A stretch of 62,245 nucleotides of DNA, taken from positions 1 through 62,245 of the forward strand of contig SBGD01000069.1 in NCBI GenBank assembly GCA_006226775.1, written 5' to 3'. Under the pieces are notes generated by a model. That model did no database searches. It was not told the DNA's origin and saw only the letters and a list, made by a program, of their open reading frames with translations. This stretch comes from Paracoccaceae bacterium. Lineage in GTDB: Bacteria > Pseudomonadota > Alphaproteobacteria > Rhodobacterales > Rhodobacteraceae. Of the stretch, positions 34,900 to 43,490 are shown piece after piece. The first letter of the stretch is position 1; each line of letters opens with the position of its first letter. A program made the position numbers and the translations under genes.

Positions 34900-35796
34900 C
34901 TATCCCCCCATGCCCAGCTCGGCGCGCGCGGCGCTGAGCTTGCGGAAGAAATAGACGGTGAAGACGATCGACAAAAGGATCGAGACATAGCCCATGGCAT
35001 TGGCCAGCCCCATGCGCGCGTCGACATAGCCGGTGCGCGCCATCAGCGTCCAGAGCAGTTCCGTGCGCCGCGCCGGCCCGCCGCCGGTCATGATCTGCAC
35101 GATGTCATAGGCCCGCGCCACGTCGAGCGAGCGGATGGTCATGGCGATGAAGATGAAGGGCATCAGGAACGGCAGGGTGATATGGCGAAAGGTCTGAAAG
35201 GCGGTGCAGCCATCGACCTTGGCCGCCTCCAGCGGATCGCGCGGCATGGCGAACAGCCCGGCAAGGATCAGGATGGCGAAGACCGAGGTGCTCATCCAGA
35301 TCTCGGCGAACATGATCGAGAACATCGCCAGCTTCTCGTCCACCAGCCAGGGCAGCGCGGCGTCCGAGATGCCGGTGGATTGCAGCACGTTGTTCACCAG
35401 CCCGACATTGTCGTTGAAGATGAACTTGAACTGGAACCCGACGAGGATGGGCGAGAACATCATCGGGAACATCAGCACCGTGCGCAGGGTGCGCTGGCCC
35501 CATGTCACCTTGTTGACCAAGAGCGCGATGCCCAGGCCGAAGACCAGCTCGAGGTTCAGCACGATGGTCAGAAACAGCACCGTGCGCCCGAAGGCCGACC
35601 AGAACTTGGCATCGGTCAGGATGCGTTCGTAATTCGCGGTCCCCACCCAGCGCCACAGCGACGAGGGCCGCGTCAGCCGGTAGGGCGTGAAGCTGGAATA
35701 GAGCGAAAAGAGCAAGGGGATCAGAACGACTGCGGCAATCACGAGGATCGCAGGCAACAGAAGGACGAACCACTCCGGCAAGCGGCGACGGAACAT
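34900..35796 (-). CDS. CUT1 ABC sugar permease (MalF-like)
   Basis: A 298-residue permease starting MFRRRLPEWFVLLLPAILVI, with the EAA loop PRDPLEAAKVDGCTAFQTFR. About six hydrophobic spans are visible. It follows the binding-protein gene after a 71-base gap that holds a hairpin, and precedes the second permease by five bases. Confidence 0.94.
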   Translation of the reverse strand: MFRRRLPEWFVLLLPAILVIAAVVLIPLLFSLYSSFTPYRLTRPSSLWRWVGTANYERILTDAKFWSAFGRTVLFLTIVLNLELVFGLGIALLVNKVTWGQRTLRTVLMFPMMFSPILVGFQFKFIFNDNVGLVNNVLQSTGISDAALPWLVDEKLAMFSIMFAEIWMSTSVFAILILAGLFAMPRDPLEAAKVDGCTAFQTFRHITLPFLMPFIFIAMTIRSLDVARAYDIVQIMTGGGPARRTELLWTLMARTGYVDARMGLANAMGYVSILLSIVFTVYFFRKLSAARAELGMGG

Positions 35797-35825
35797 TCTA
35801 CACCTTGGGGCAAGTTTCGGAAGAC

Positions 35826-35854
35826 CCGGGGCGCAGGCCGTGGCCCCGCCCCGG
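35826..35854 (-). terminator. Intercistronic hairpin after the sugar-binding protein gene
   Basis: CCGGGGCG pairs with CGCCCCGG within the short gap between the binding-protein gene and the first permease gene. It lacks a T run and probably raises binding-protein levels relative to the membrane subunits by shielding the 3' end of that message. Confidence 0.55.
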
Positions 35855-35867
35855 ATCGTCGCAGGGG

Positions 35868-37190
35868 TCAGTAGTACCCGGCGTCCTGCATCAGCTCGTC
35901 CACGCCTTCGACGGCATCGTCGAGCGCTTCCTTGACGGTCTTGTCACCGACAATGGCCGCTTGCAGTTCCGGGAAGACGATATTGACGCTCTCGCCCCAT
36001 TCCGGGATCGGCGGCACGGCAAAGGCATATTCCGCGCCCGCCGCAAAGGCCGCCAGCGCCTCGGCGCGGTAGGCATCCCCGCCGGCCTCGGCGGCTTTCA
36101 CGTTGGCCTCCCAGACCGCGCTGCGCGTCGGCAGCGAGCCGCCGGCACTTTCGGCCAACTGGCTTTCCTCGCTGGTCAGGAACCTGACGAGCGAGACCGC
36201 GGCTTCCTTGTTGTCGCAATCGGAGGTGACGGAAAAGCCGTGATGCCCCGACCAGCCGGTGCGCGTGACCGAGCCCATGGGCTGGATCGCGACGCCGACA
36301 TTGCCGGCGGCCTTGGAGGAGGCGGGATCGTTGAAGAACCCGGCCCAGCCCGGCCAATCCAGGTTGAGCGCCACGGTGCCCGAGGCAAAGCCCTGGCCCA
36401 GGTCGTCCCAGACATAGGAGGTGGTGCCGGCGGGCACCGCCTTGGCCTCGTAGAGGTCGACGAACCATTGCAGCGCGCGCTGGCCGGCCTCGGAGTTGAA
36501 GGCCGGGCTCTTGTCGTCGTTGAGGTACTGGCCGCCCTCGGCCACCAGCATCTCGTAGAAGCGGCCGACGATGGCCTCGTCCTTGCCGGCGTATTGCGTG
36601 CCGTAGAAGTTCGGCGGATCAGCAAAGAAGATCGCCTGGTCCTTCACCTGCTCCCAGGTTTCCGGCACGGCGAGGTCATAGCCGTATTCCTGCTTGAAGG
36701 CCGCCGCCTTGGCCGCGTCGGTGTAGTTGGATTTCAGGTAATAAAGCACCGAGACGTCGAACTGCGCCCGCGGCAGCATCAGCAGCTCGCCATCGACGGT
36801 CGAGGCCTTGATGGTGCCGGGCACGAAACCTGCGATCTCCTCGTCCGAGAGGTGGTCGTTGAGATCGACGTAAAGCCCTTCGTACTGCGGCGCAAAGGAG
36901 GAATGGTTCGAGCCGACGCACCAGTTGGTGGTGCCGGCGGCCATGTCCGACTTGATTTCCTTGTCGATCTCGAAGTGGCTTTTCTTCGAGATGATCTCGA
37001 CCTTGCCGCCGGTCGCGGCCTCCCAGTCGGCGATGCGGCCATAGAGCGCCTCGTATTGCTGACCGCCGATCAGCTTGGCCTCGATGGTGACGCCATCGAA
37101 GCTGCCATAGTCCTGGGCCAGCGCCGACTCGGAGGCCACCAGAACGGCGGCCCCGGCCAGCAAAAGCCCCTTAACACTTTGCTTTTTCAT
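35868..37190 (-). CDS. Sugar ABC transporter substrate-binding protein
   Basis: A 440-residue CUT1-type binding protein. It begins MKKQSVKGLLLAGAAVLVAS and a signal peptidase site follows near ESALAQDYG. The mature part has typical blocks such as LKSNYTDAAKAAAFKQEYGY, WEQVKDQAIFFAD and LNLDWPGWAGFFNDP. It is the first gene of the leftward fucose operon, so L-fucose or a fucosylated sugar is the probable ligand. Much longer upstream open-frame sequence is not coding. Confidence 0.93.
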   Translation of the reverse strand: MKKQSVKGLLLAGAAVLVASESALAQDYGSFDGVTIEAKLIGGQQYEALYGRIADWEAATGGKVEIISKKSHFEIDKEIKSDMAAGTTNWCVGSNHSSFAPQYEGLYVDLNDHLSDEEIAGFVPGTIKASTVDGELLMLPRAQFDVSVLYYLKSNYTDAAKAAAFKQEYGYDLAVPETWEQVKDQAIFFADPPNFYGTQYAGKDEAIVGRFYEMLVAEGGQYLNDDKSPAFNSEAGQRALQWFVDLYEAKAVPAGTTSYVWDDLGQGFASGTVALNLDWPGWAGFFNDPASSKAAGNVGVAIQPMGSVTRTGWSGHHGFSVTSDCDNKEAAVSLVRFLTSEESQLAESAGGSLPTRSAVWEANVKAAEAGGDAYRAEALAAFAAGAEYAFAVPPIPEWGESVNIVFPELQAAIVGDKTVKEALDDAVEGVDELMQDAGYY

Positions 37191-37334
37191 ATGTTTTCCT
37201 CCCTCGGTGCAATGACCTTGTGCCGGCCTCCCAGGCAGCACGTATTCATATACAAAACATTTATTCATTTTTAAATCAAGCTTGACTTTTTGCGAAGCGG
37301 CGCAAGACTGAAGCCGCATCGCAAGAGGACCCGG
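37191..37334. promoter_or_regulatory. Divergent promoter region of the fucose cluster
   Basis: This short region between the binding-protein gene and the IclR gene is strikingly AT-rich at 37240-37290. ATTCAT occurs twice, at 37244-37249 and 37263-37268, 19 bases apart, flanking ATACAAAACAT. On the minus strand TTGATT followed at about 17 bases by TTTGTA is a candidate promoter for the operon. The repeats are plausible IclR-family operator sites. The assignment is by position and composition only. Confidence 0.45.
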
Positions 37335-38129
37335 ATGACCGACAGCGCCGACAAATACCGCGCCCCGGCGCTTGAGAAGGGGCTCGACATCATCGAGTTG
37401 CTGGCCGCCCATGGCGAAGGGCTGAGCCAGGGCGAGGTGGCCCGCGCGCTGGGCCGGTCGCAGAGCGAGATCTACCGGATGCTGACCACGCTGGTGCGGC
37501 GCGACTACGTGGTGCGCTCGGAAAACGGCGACCGCTATGCGCTGAGCCTCAAGATGTTCTCGATCAGCCAGCGCCATCCGCCGATCGGGCGGGTGATCGA
37601 GATTGCCCTGCCGCGGATGCGCAGCCTGGCGCGCAAGACCTGGCAGTCGTGCCACATGGGGATGGAGAGCAACGGCGACATCGTCATCGTCGCCTCCGCC
37701 GAGGCGCCGGGCAACTGGGGGCTGGCGCTCAAGACCGGCACGGTGATCGGGCTGTGGAACACCGGCACCGGCCGGGTGCTGGCGGCCTTTCGCGCGCCCG
37801 AGGACATCGACCTGCTGATCGCCCAGCACCGCCGCGCTTTGGGCGAGCCTGCGCTGGACCGCGCCGCCTTCGACGCCCATCTCGCGCGAATTCGCCGGGT
37901 GGGCTACGAGCATCAGCCGTCCGAGACCGCCATCGGCGTCACCAACCTGGGCTTTCCCATTTTCGGCCCCAGCGGTCAGGTCGAGGCGGTGCTGAGTTGC
38001 CCTTACCTGGAGCGCGTCGACGAGCTGGAGGTCGCCACCCAGGACGAGGTGGTCGCGCGTTTCGCCGCCGTGGCGCGCGAGTTGACCGACCTTTACGGCG
38101 GGCATCCCCCGCCCGGCATCGGAGAGTAA
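37335..38129 (+). CDS. IclR-family regulator of the fucose cluster
   Basis: A 264-residue regulator. The N-terminal winged helix includes ALEKGLDIIELLAAHGEGLS and QGEVARALGRSQSEIYRMLT. The effector domain has GLWNTGTGRVLAAF, an IclR-type ligand-pocket block. ATG 37335 lies at the start of family similarity; an upstream start at 37290 is possible. It is divergent from the transport operon and precedes the fucose dehydrogenase gene by three bases, so it likely controls both sides. Confidence 0.9.
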   Translation: MTDSADKYRAPALEKGLDIIELLAAHGEGLSQGEVARALGRSQSEIYRMLTTLVRRDYVVRSENGDRYALSLKMFSISQRHPPIGRVIEIALPRMRSLARKTWQSCHMGMESNGDIVIVASAEAPGNWGLALKTGTVIGLWNTGTGRVLAAFRAPEDIDLLIAQHRRALGEPALDRAAFDAHLARIRRVGYEHQPSETAIGVTNLGFPIFGPSGQVEAVLSCPYLERVDELEVATQDEVVARFAAVARELTDLYGGHPPPGIGE

Positions 38130-38132
38130 GAC

Positions 38133-39152
38133 ATGAATTTCGCGACACGGCGCATCGGCCGGACCGACCTGCGGGTTCCCACGCTGGGCTTTGGCGGCGC
38201 GCCGCTGGGCGGGCTCTTTGCGGCAGTGGATGAAAGCGACGCGCTGAGCACGCTGCAACAGGCCTTCGCCGGTGGCATGACCTATGTCGACACCGCGCCC
38301 TTCTATGGCTTCGGCCTGTCGGAGCGGCGGGTCGGCGACGTTTTGCGCGGCCAGGACTACGTGCTCTCGACCAAGGTCGGCCGCTTGCTGACCCCCGGCG
38401 CCATGGACGATCCCGGCGCGATGGGCTGGCCTGCCGCCCTGCCCTTCACGCCGGACTTCGATTACTCCTACGACGGCATCCTGCGGTCCTTCGAGGACAG
38501 CCTGCAACGGCTCGGCCTCGACCGGATCGACATCCTTTACGTCCACGACATCGGCGAAGAGACCCATGGCGCCGGCAACGCCCGGCATTTCGGCGACCTG
38601 ACCTCCGGCGGCTACAGGGCGCTGGACGAATTGCGCCGCGACGGGCGCATCACGGCCATCGGGCTGGGGGTCAACGAGGCCGCGGTCTGCCTCGCCGCGC
38701 TGGATCACGGCGACTGGGACGTCTTCCTGCTGGCGGGCCGCTACACCCTGCTCGAGCAGGCGCCGCTGGACGATCTGCTGCCCGCCTGCGCCGCGCGAGG
38801 CGTGTCGATCGTGGTCGGCGGGCCGTTCAACTCCGGCATCCTGGTCGGCGGCGAGACCTGGAACTACGGCGCCGCACCCGCGTCCATCATCGAGCGCGTC
38901 ACCCGGCTGAAGGCCACCTGCGCGCGCTTCGACGTGCCCCTGCCCGCCGCCGCGCTGCACTTCCCGCTGGCGCATCCTTGCGTCGCCGCGGTGATCCCGG
39001 GCCTGCGCACCCCGCGCGAACTGGCCGAGGCGCAGGCCTGGGCGGCGCTGACCATCCCCGCCGCCTTCTGGGAGGCGCTCAAGGCCGAAGACCTGCTGCA
39101 CCCGGCCGCACCCACCCCCACGGGCAACCCTTTCCTGGAGACCTCGCGATGA
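38133..39152 (+). CDS. L-fucose dehydrogenase (aldo/keto reductase family)
   Basis: A 339-residue aldo/keto reductase. The catalytic tetrad is visible: Asp in YVDTAPFYGFG, with the Tyr just after, Lys in LSTKVGRLL and His in ILYVHDIGE. It resembles the bacterial L-fucose and D-threo-aldose 1-dehydrogenases that make the lactone with NAD(P)+. Its stop overlaps the lactonase start (ATGA), giving the first two oxidation steps as a coupled pair. Confidence 0.9.
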   Translation: MNFATRRIGRTDLRVPTLGFGGAPLGGLFAAVDESDALSTLQQAFAGGMTYVDTAPFYGFGLSERRVGDVLRGQDYVLSTKVGRLLTPGAMDDPGAMGWPAALPFTPDFDYSYDGILRSFEDSLQRLGLDRIDILYVHDIGEETHGAGNARHFGDLTSGGYRALDELRRDGRITAIGLGVNEAAVCLAALDHGDWDVFLLAGRYTLLEQAPLDDLLPACAARGVSIVVGGPFNSGILVGGETWNYGAAPASIIERVTRLKATCARFDVPLPAAALHFPLAHPCVAAVIPGLRTPRELAEAQAWAALTIPAAFWEALKAEDLLHPAAPTPTGNPFLETSR

Positions 39153-39985
39153 TCATCGACAGCCATCAGCATTTCTGGAAACTCGACCGCGGCGATTACG
39201 GCTGGCTGACGCCCGACCTCGCGCCGCTCTACCGCGATTTTCAGCCCGACGACCTTGCACCGCTGTTGCAGGAGGCCGGGGTCGACGGCACCATCGTGGT
39301 GCAGGCGGCTGCCACGGTGGCCGAGACCGAGTACATGCTGTCGCTGGCCGACCGGCACGCCTGGATCCTCGGCGTCGTCGGCTGGGTCGATTTCGAGGCC
39401 GCCGAGGCCCCCGCCACCATCGCCCGGCTTGCCGCGCACCCCAGGCTGGTCGGCCTGCGCCCGATGATCCAGGACATCGCCGAGGACGACTGGATGCTGC
39501 GCGATGCCCTGCGCCCGGCGGTTGCCGCGATGGTCGCCCATGACCTGACCTTCGACGCGCTGGTCCTGCCGCGCCACCTTGGCCATCTGAAGACCTTCCT
39601 GGCCCGCTATCCCGACCTGCGGGTCGTCGTCGACCATTGCGCCAAGCCCGAGATCCGCAACGGCGCCTTCGCCCCCTGGGCCGATGCGATCGCCGAGATC
39701 GCCGCGGTCGAGGGCACCTTCTGCAAGCTCTCCGGTCTTGTCACCGAAGCCGGCGAGACCTGGTCGCCCGAGGACCTCGCGCCCTACATCGCCCATGTGC
39801 TGGAGGCCTTCGGCCCCGAGCGCGTGCTTTTCGGCAGCGACTGGCCGGTGCTGAACCTGCGGTCGGACTATGGCCAATGGCACGCGCTGGTGCGCGATGT
39901 CCTGTCCGCCGCGTCCGCGCAAGCCGCCGTCCTGTCCACCACCGCGCCACGCGCCTATCCCCGACTTGCCGTCCGCGGCAGGTGA
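39149..39985 (+). CDS. L-fuconolactonase (amidohydrolase family)
   Basis: A 278-residue metal-dependent lactonase of COG3618. Key residues are HQHFW at the N-terminus (MIIDSHQHFWKL), LRPMIQDIAEDDWM, VDHCAKPEIRNG and the late FGSDWPVLNL with the catalytic aspartate. It opens L-fucono-1,5-lactone to L-fuconate. The start overlaps the aldo/keto reductase stop. Confidence 0.9.
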   Translation: MIIDSHQHFWKLDRGDYGWLTPDLAPLYRDFQPDDLAPLLQEAGVDGTIVVQAAATVAETEYMLSLADRHAWILGVVGWVDFEAAEAPATIARLAAHPRLVGLRPMIQDIAEDDWMLRDALRPAVAAMVAHDLTFDALVLPRHLGHLKTFLARYPDLRVVVDHCAKPEIRNGAFAPWADAIAEIAAVEGTFCKLSGLVTEAGETWSPEDLAPYIAHVLEAFGPERVLFGSDWPVLNLRSDYGQWHALVRDVLSAASAQAAVLSTTAPRAYPRLAVRGR

Positions 39986-40090
39986 AGGCGGCCCGGTCGG
40001 CCGCCCTCGGAAACTCTGCGGTCCGGACGTGGAAAAGGCCGGTAAAGCCAATGCTTTCCGGCGCTTGCGTCGCATTCGTCTCGGGGGAAA

Positions 40091-40177
40091 TGGTGCCCAG
40101 GAGAGGACTCGAACCTCCACATCGTTGCCAATACTAGCACCTGAAGCTAGCGCGTCTACCAATTCCGCCACCTGGGC
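40091..40177 (-). tRNA. tRNA-Leu (CAG)
   Basis: Read on the minus strand, GCCCAGGTGGCGGAATTGGT begins the acceptor stem and D arm. The anticodon loop is TTCAGGT (anticodon CAG) on a CTAGC/GCTAG stem. A long variable arm TATTGGCAACGATG follows, then the T arm with GGTTCGAGTCC and the acceptor partner CCTGGGC, A and an encoded CCA. The long variable arm fits leucine tRNA. The encoded CCA is at 40093-40091. Confidence 0.96.
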
Positions 40178-40339
40178 AGGTGTCGTTGAGCCGGGATTTA
40201 AAGTTGGGTGCCGGGAGTGTCAACGGCAAAAAACCTCAATGCGGCAAACTTTCGGGGCGCGGTCCGAAAAACCTGTCATTCCGGGCGGAGGGGCAGCGCG
40301 CAAGCCGCGCATCGCCCCTCTGCCGAAAGCGCAGGCAAG

Positions 40340-42133
40340 CTATTCCGCCGCGATCCCGTCGGTGAACTGCATCCGGGCGAGGCGCGCGTAAAGCCCGTCC
40401 TGGGCCACCAGCTCGTCATGCGGGCCGACGGCGACGATGCGGCCCTGGTCCATCACCACGATGCGGTCGGCCTTCTTCACCGTCGCCAGGCGGTGGGCGA
40501 CGATCAGCGTCGTGCGGTCGCGGCTCAGCCCGTCGACGGCGCTTTGCACCGCGCGCTCGCTTTCGGCATCCAGCGCCGAGGTCGCCTCGTCCAAGAGCAG
40601 CACCGGCGCGTCGCGCAGGATGGCGCGGGCGATGGCGATGCGCTGTTTCTGGCCGCCCGAGAGCATGACGCCGCGTTCGCCCAGCCCGCTGTCATAGCCC
40701 TGCGGCAGCGCCATGATGAAGTCATGCGCGGCGGCGGCGCGGGCGGCGGCCTCGATCTCGGCGTCGCTGGCCTCGGGGCGGCCGAAGCGGATGTTCTCGG
40801 CGGCCGAGGCGGCAAAGATCACCGGGTCCTGCGGCACCAGCGCGATGGCCTTGCGGAAGACATCGCGGCGCATGGCGCTGATGTCGACGCCGTCGAGGGT
40901 GATCCGCCCGGAGGCCGGGTCGTAGAACCGCAGCAGCATCTGGATGATCGTGGTCTTGCCCGCACCCGAGGGCCCGACCAGCGCCACGGTCTCGCCCGGG
41001 GCGATGTCGAGGGTCACGTGGTCCAGCGCCGAGACATCGGGGCGCTGCGGATAGGTGAAGCAGACATCCTCCAGCCGGATCGCCCCGGTCACCGGCGAAG
41101 GCAGCGGCAGCGGCGCGGCGGGATCGGCGACCTGGTCCTCGGCATGGAGCAATTCGACCAGCCGCTCGGTGGCGCCGGCGGCGCGCTGCAACTCGCCGAA
41201 GATCTCCGACAGCGCCGCCACCGAGCCGGCGACCATCACCGAGTAGATCACGAATTGCACCAGCGACCCGGCGCTCATCTCGCCGGCGCGCACGTCATGG
41301 GCGCCGATCCAGAGCACGCCGACCACGCCGGTGAAGACCAGGAAGATCACGATGGCGGTCATCAGCGCCCGGGTGGTGATCCGCCGCTTGGCGGCATCGA
41401 GCGACTTGTCGGTCACCGCGGCGAAACTGCCGCGGGTCAGCACCTCGTGGGTGAAGGCCTGCACCGTCTGCACCGCGCCCAGCGATTCCGAGGCGCTGCC
41501 CGAGGAGGCGGCGATCCAGTCCTGGTTCTCGCGGCTCAGGCTCCGCAGCCGCCGCCCCAGGGTCAGGATCGGCACCACCACCACCGGCACGATCAGGAGC
41601 ACCAGCCCGGTCAGCTTGGGCGAGGTCAGAAGCATCAGCCCGAGCCCGCCGAGGAAGATCAGCAGGTTGCGCAGGGCGATCGAGACCGACGAGCCGATCA
41701 CCGACAGGATCAGCGTGGTGTCGGTGGTGATGCGGCTGACCACCTCGCCGGTCATGATCCGCTCGTAGAAGGCGGGCGAGAGGCCGATCACCCGGTCGAA
41801 GACCGCCTTGCGGATATCGGTCACCACCTGTTCGCCCAGCCGGGTGACCAGCGCGTAGCGTACCGCCGTGCCCACCGCCAGCAGCGCCGCGATCCCCAGC
41901 GCCGCGCCGAAGTAGAGGTCGAGCAGCGCGCCGTCCTCGGTGCCGAAATTGTCCACCACCCGGCGCACCGCCAGCGGCAGCGCCAGCGAGATGCAGGCGG
42001 TGGCCACCAGCGCCAGGATCGAGGCCAGGACCAGCGGCCGATAGGGTTTCAGGAACGGCCAGAGCGCCCGGAGCGCGCCGATCCGTTTCGACTTGTCCCG
42101 CTCTTCGCGCGGTTGGCCCAATCCCCGTGGCAT
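40340..42133 (-). CDS. ABC exporter (ABCB/MsbA-like half-transporter)
   Basis: A 597-residue fusion of a six-span membrane domain and an ATPase domain. The ATPase has Walker A GPSGAGKTT, signature LSGGQKQRIAIARAI, Walker B VLLLDEATSALDAES and the H-loop VAHRLATV. It is expected to work as a homodimer exporting lipid, peptide or drug-like molecules. ATG 42133 is chosen at the start of similarity. It is unlinked to neighbours except an ArsR gene further upstream. Confidence 0.93.
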   Translation of the reverse strand: MPRGLGQPREERDKSKRIGALRALWPFLKPYRPLVLASILALVATACISLALPLAVRRVVDNFGTEDGALLDLYFGAALGIAALLAVGTAVRYALVTRLGEQVVTDIRKAVFDRVIGLSPAFYERIMTGEVVSRITTDTTLILSVIGSSVSIALRNLLIFLGGLGLMLLTSPKLTGLVLLIVPVVVVPILTLGRRLRSLSRENQDWIAASSGSASESLGAVQTVQAFTHEVLTRGSFAAVTDKSLDAAKRRITTRALMTAIVIFLVFTGVVGVLWIGAHDVRAGEMSAGSLVQFVIYSVMVAGSVAALSEIFGELQRAAGATERLVELLHAEDQVADPAAPLPLPSPVTGAIRLEDVCFTYPQRPDVSALDHVTLDIAPGETVALVGPSGAGKTTIIQMLLRFYDPASGRITLDGVDISAMRRDVFRKAIALVPQDPVIFAASAAENIRFGRPEASDAEIEAAARAAAAHDFIMALPQGYDSGLGERGVMLSGGQKQRIAIARAILRDAPVLLLDEATSALDAESERAVQSAVDGLSRDRTTLIVAHRLATVKKADRIVVMDQGRIVAVGPHDELVAQDGLYARLARMQFTDGIAAE

Positions 42134-42290
42134 GACGCTCTCCTGTTGGTTCCGGCACGGGTTTACGGAATGCCGCCCCGAGGGGCAAGCCGCGCTCGGC
42201 GCCCTGTGTCCGAAGGTCTCGGTCCGGCGTGGCAGAGGGCGGATGCGTGTCCGGCGGGCCGTGGCGTGACGGCGGTCAATCACGCTTCGC

Positions 42291-42357
42291 CGTCCCGGAC
42301 TTGCTCCGGGACCTCCTGGCCAGCGGGAGATGAGGTCCCGGATCAAGTCCGGGACGG
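42291..42357. repeat. Paired inverted REP-like element upstream of the ABC exporter gene
   Basis: CGTCCCGGACTTGCTCCGGG and on (42291-42315) is repeated in inverted form at 42333-42357, with 25 of 26 bases pairing when one flanking base is included, around a 17-base spacer. Each arm is itself palindromic. It is the same family as 8648-8711 and 19719-19739. It lies in the 275-base gap between the ABC exporter and ArsR genes, which otherwise holds nothing I can name. Confidence 0.8.
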
Positions 42358-42408
42358 CGGCGGGCGCAGGCGGGCAAGGTGGTGGCCCCCTGCCCCCGCG
42401 CCCGCGGA

Positions 42409-42756
42409 CTAGTCCCGCTCGGGCAGTGTCTCGGGCAATTCCTGCGCCAGGAACCGCTCGAAGGCCTCGAGGTTGACCGGCTCGAACTGCCCGAAGCCCT
42501 GCATCCAGACGCTGGCACCGCGCAGCGCGTCGGGCTCGAGCTTGCACCATTTCACCCGGCCGCGCTTTTCCTGGTTGATCAGCCCGGCGCGGGTCAGGAT
42601 CGAAAGATGCTTGGAAATCGCCGCCAGCGACATGGCGAAAGGCTCGGCCACGTCGGTCACCGCCATGTCGTCTTCCAGCAACATGGTCAGGATGGCCCGG
42701 CGGGTCGGGTCGGCCAGGGCGGCGAAGACCGCGTCAAGATGCATGGGGTCGCTCAC
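42409..42756 (-). CDS. ArsR-family (SmtB-like) transcriptional regulator
   Basis: A 115-residue winged-helix regulator. It shows FAALADPTRRAILTMLLEDD, the recognition helix region FAMSLAAISKHLSILTRAGL, and a wing followed by KRGRVKWCKLEPDAL. No CVC metal site is seen, so it is probably of the non-metal (activator-of-Hsp90-partner) subgroup. It may start at 42744. Its target is not clear; the ABC exporter downstream is separated by the REP pair. Confidence 0.88.
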   Translation of the reverse strand: MSDPMHLDAVFAALADPTRRAILTMLLEDDMAVTDVAEPFAMSLAAISKHLSILTRAGLINQEKRGRVKWCKLEPDALRGASVWMQGFGQFEPVNLEAFERFLAQELPETLPERD

Positions 42757-42829
42757 GGATCCGGTGGCTAGCGGGCGCCTCGCCCCGGGTCAAGTGGCGG
42801 AACACCGCCGGCCCCCGGGGCCGCAAATA

Positions 42830-42858
42830 TTGACGCAAGGTTAATTTCGGACCATACT
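42830..42858 (+). promoter_or_regulatory. Sigma-70-type promoter for the OmpA-like gene
   Basis: TTGACG (42830-42835) and CATACT (42853-42858) are separated by 17 bases, a good housekeeping-type pair. Transcription would start near 42865 and leave a leader of about 98 bases before the GTG at 42963. Confidence 0.6.
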
Positions 42859-42962
42859 CCCAGACTGCCGAATCCCGAAGGCGCCCACAACCTGGCATAA
42901 CACTCGGTCCTGCCACCGAGGCCACGACTTTCGGGAGTGACACATTTTCTGGAGGGATTGAC

Positions 42963-43490
42963 GTGCCTAGATATTACCGACTTGCGGGGGCTGCCTGTAT
43001 CGCAGCGGCCGCGTTTGCCACAACTTCCGTGCAAGCTCAGAGCGTTCAGCAACAGGATTGCCGCCTCAGCGTGTACTTCCCGATCAACGTGTCGACGCCC
43101 AACGCCTCGCAGACCACATCGATCATCAACTTCGTGCGCGGCGCGAGAACCGGCATCATCGCGATCAACGGCTATGCCAGCGACATCGGCTCGCCCGCCC
43201 GCAACCAGGTTCTCTCGCAGGCCCGGGCGGCGAATGTCGCCGCCGTGGTCACCTCGACCGGCGCTGCGGTGGCGGCACAGGGCTTTGGCGAGTCCGGCCC
43301 CGGCGCCTCGAACCAGCGGACCGACGTGGTGCGCGACGATTGCGCCGCCGAAGTGACCGATCTGGGACCGGGCATCTTCCTTGCGCCCGCGGCCGGTCTG
43401 GCCGGGCTCTTGCTCATGCTGGGTGACGATTCCGGCTCCGGCTCGTCCACCGGTTCGCCCACCGGCACGGTGTCGCCGACATCTGACTAG
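42963..43490 (+). CDS. Small exported OmpA-like domain protein
   Basis: A 175-residue exported protein. It has a GTG start after TCTGGAGGGATTGAC, a signal peptide (LAGAACIAAAAFATTSVQAQ), and a central stretch INGYASDIGSPARNQVLSQA followed by RAANVAAVV. This resembles the OmpA peptidoglycan-binding core (GYTD-x-G-x2-N-x2-LS-x2-RA). A second hydrophobic run (LAPAAGLAGLLLML) and a Gly/Ser/Thr-rich tail end it. The arginine usually found in the core is offset, so peptidoglycan binding is uncertain. Confidence 0.75.
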   Translation: MPRYYRLAGAACIAAAAFATTSVQAQSVQQQDCRLSVYFPINVSTPNASQTTSIINFVRGARTGIIAINGYASDIGSPARNQVLSQARAANVAAVVTSTGAAVAAQGFGESGPGASNQRTDVVRDDCAAEVTDLGPGIFLAPAAGLAGLLLMLGDDSGSGSSTGSPTGTVSPTSD

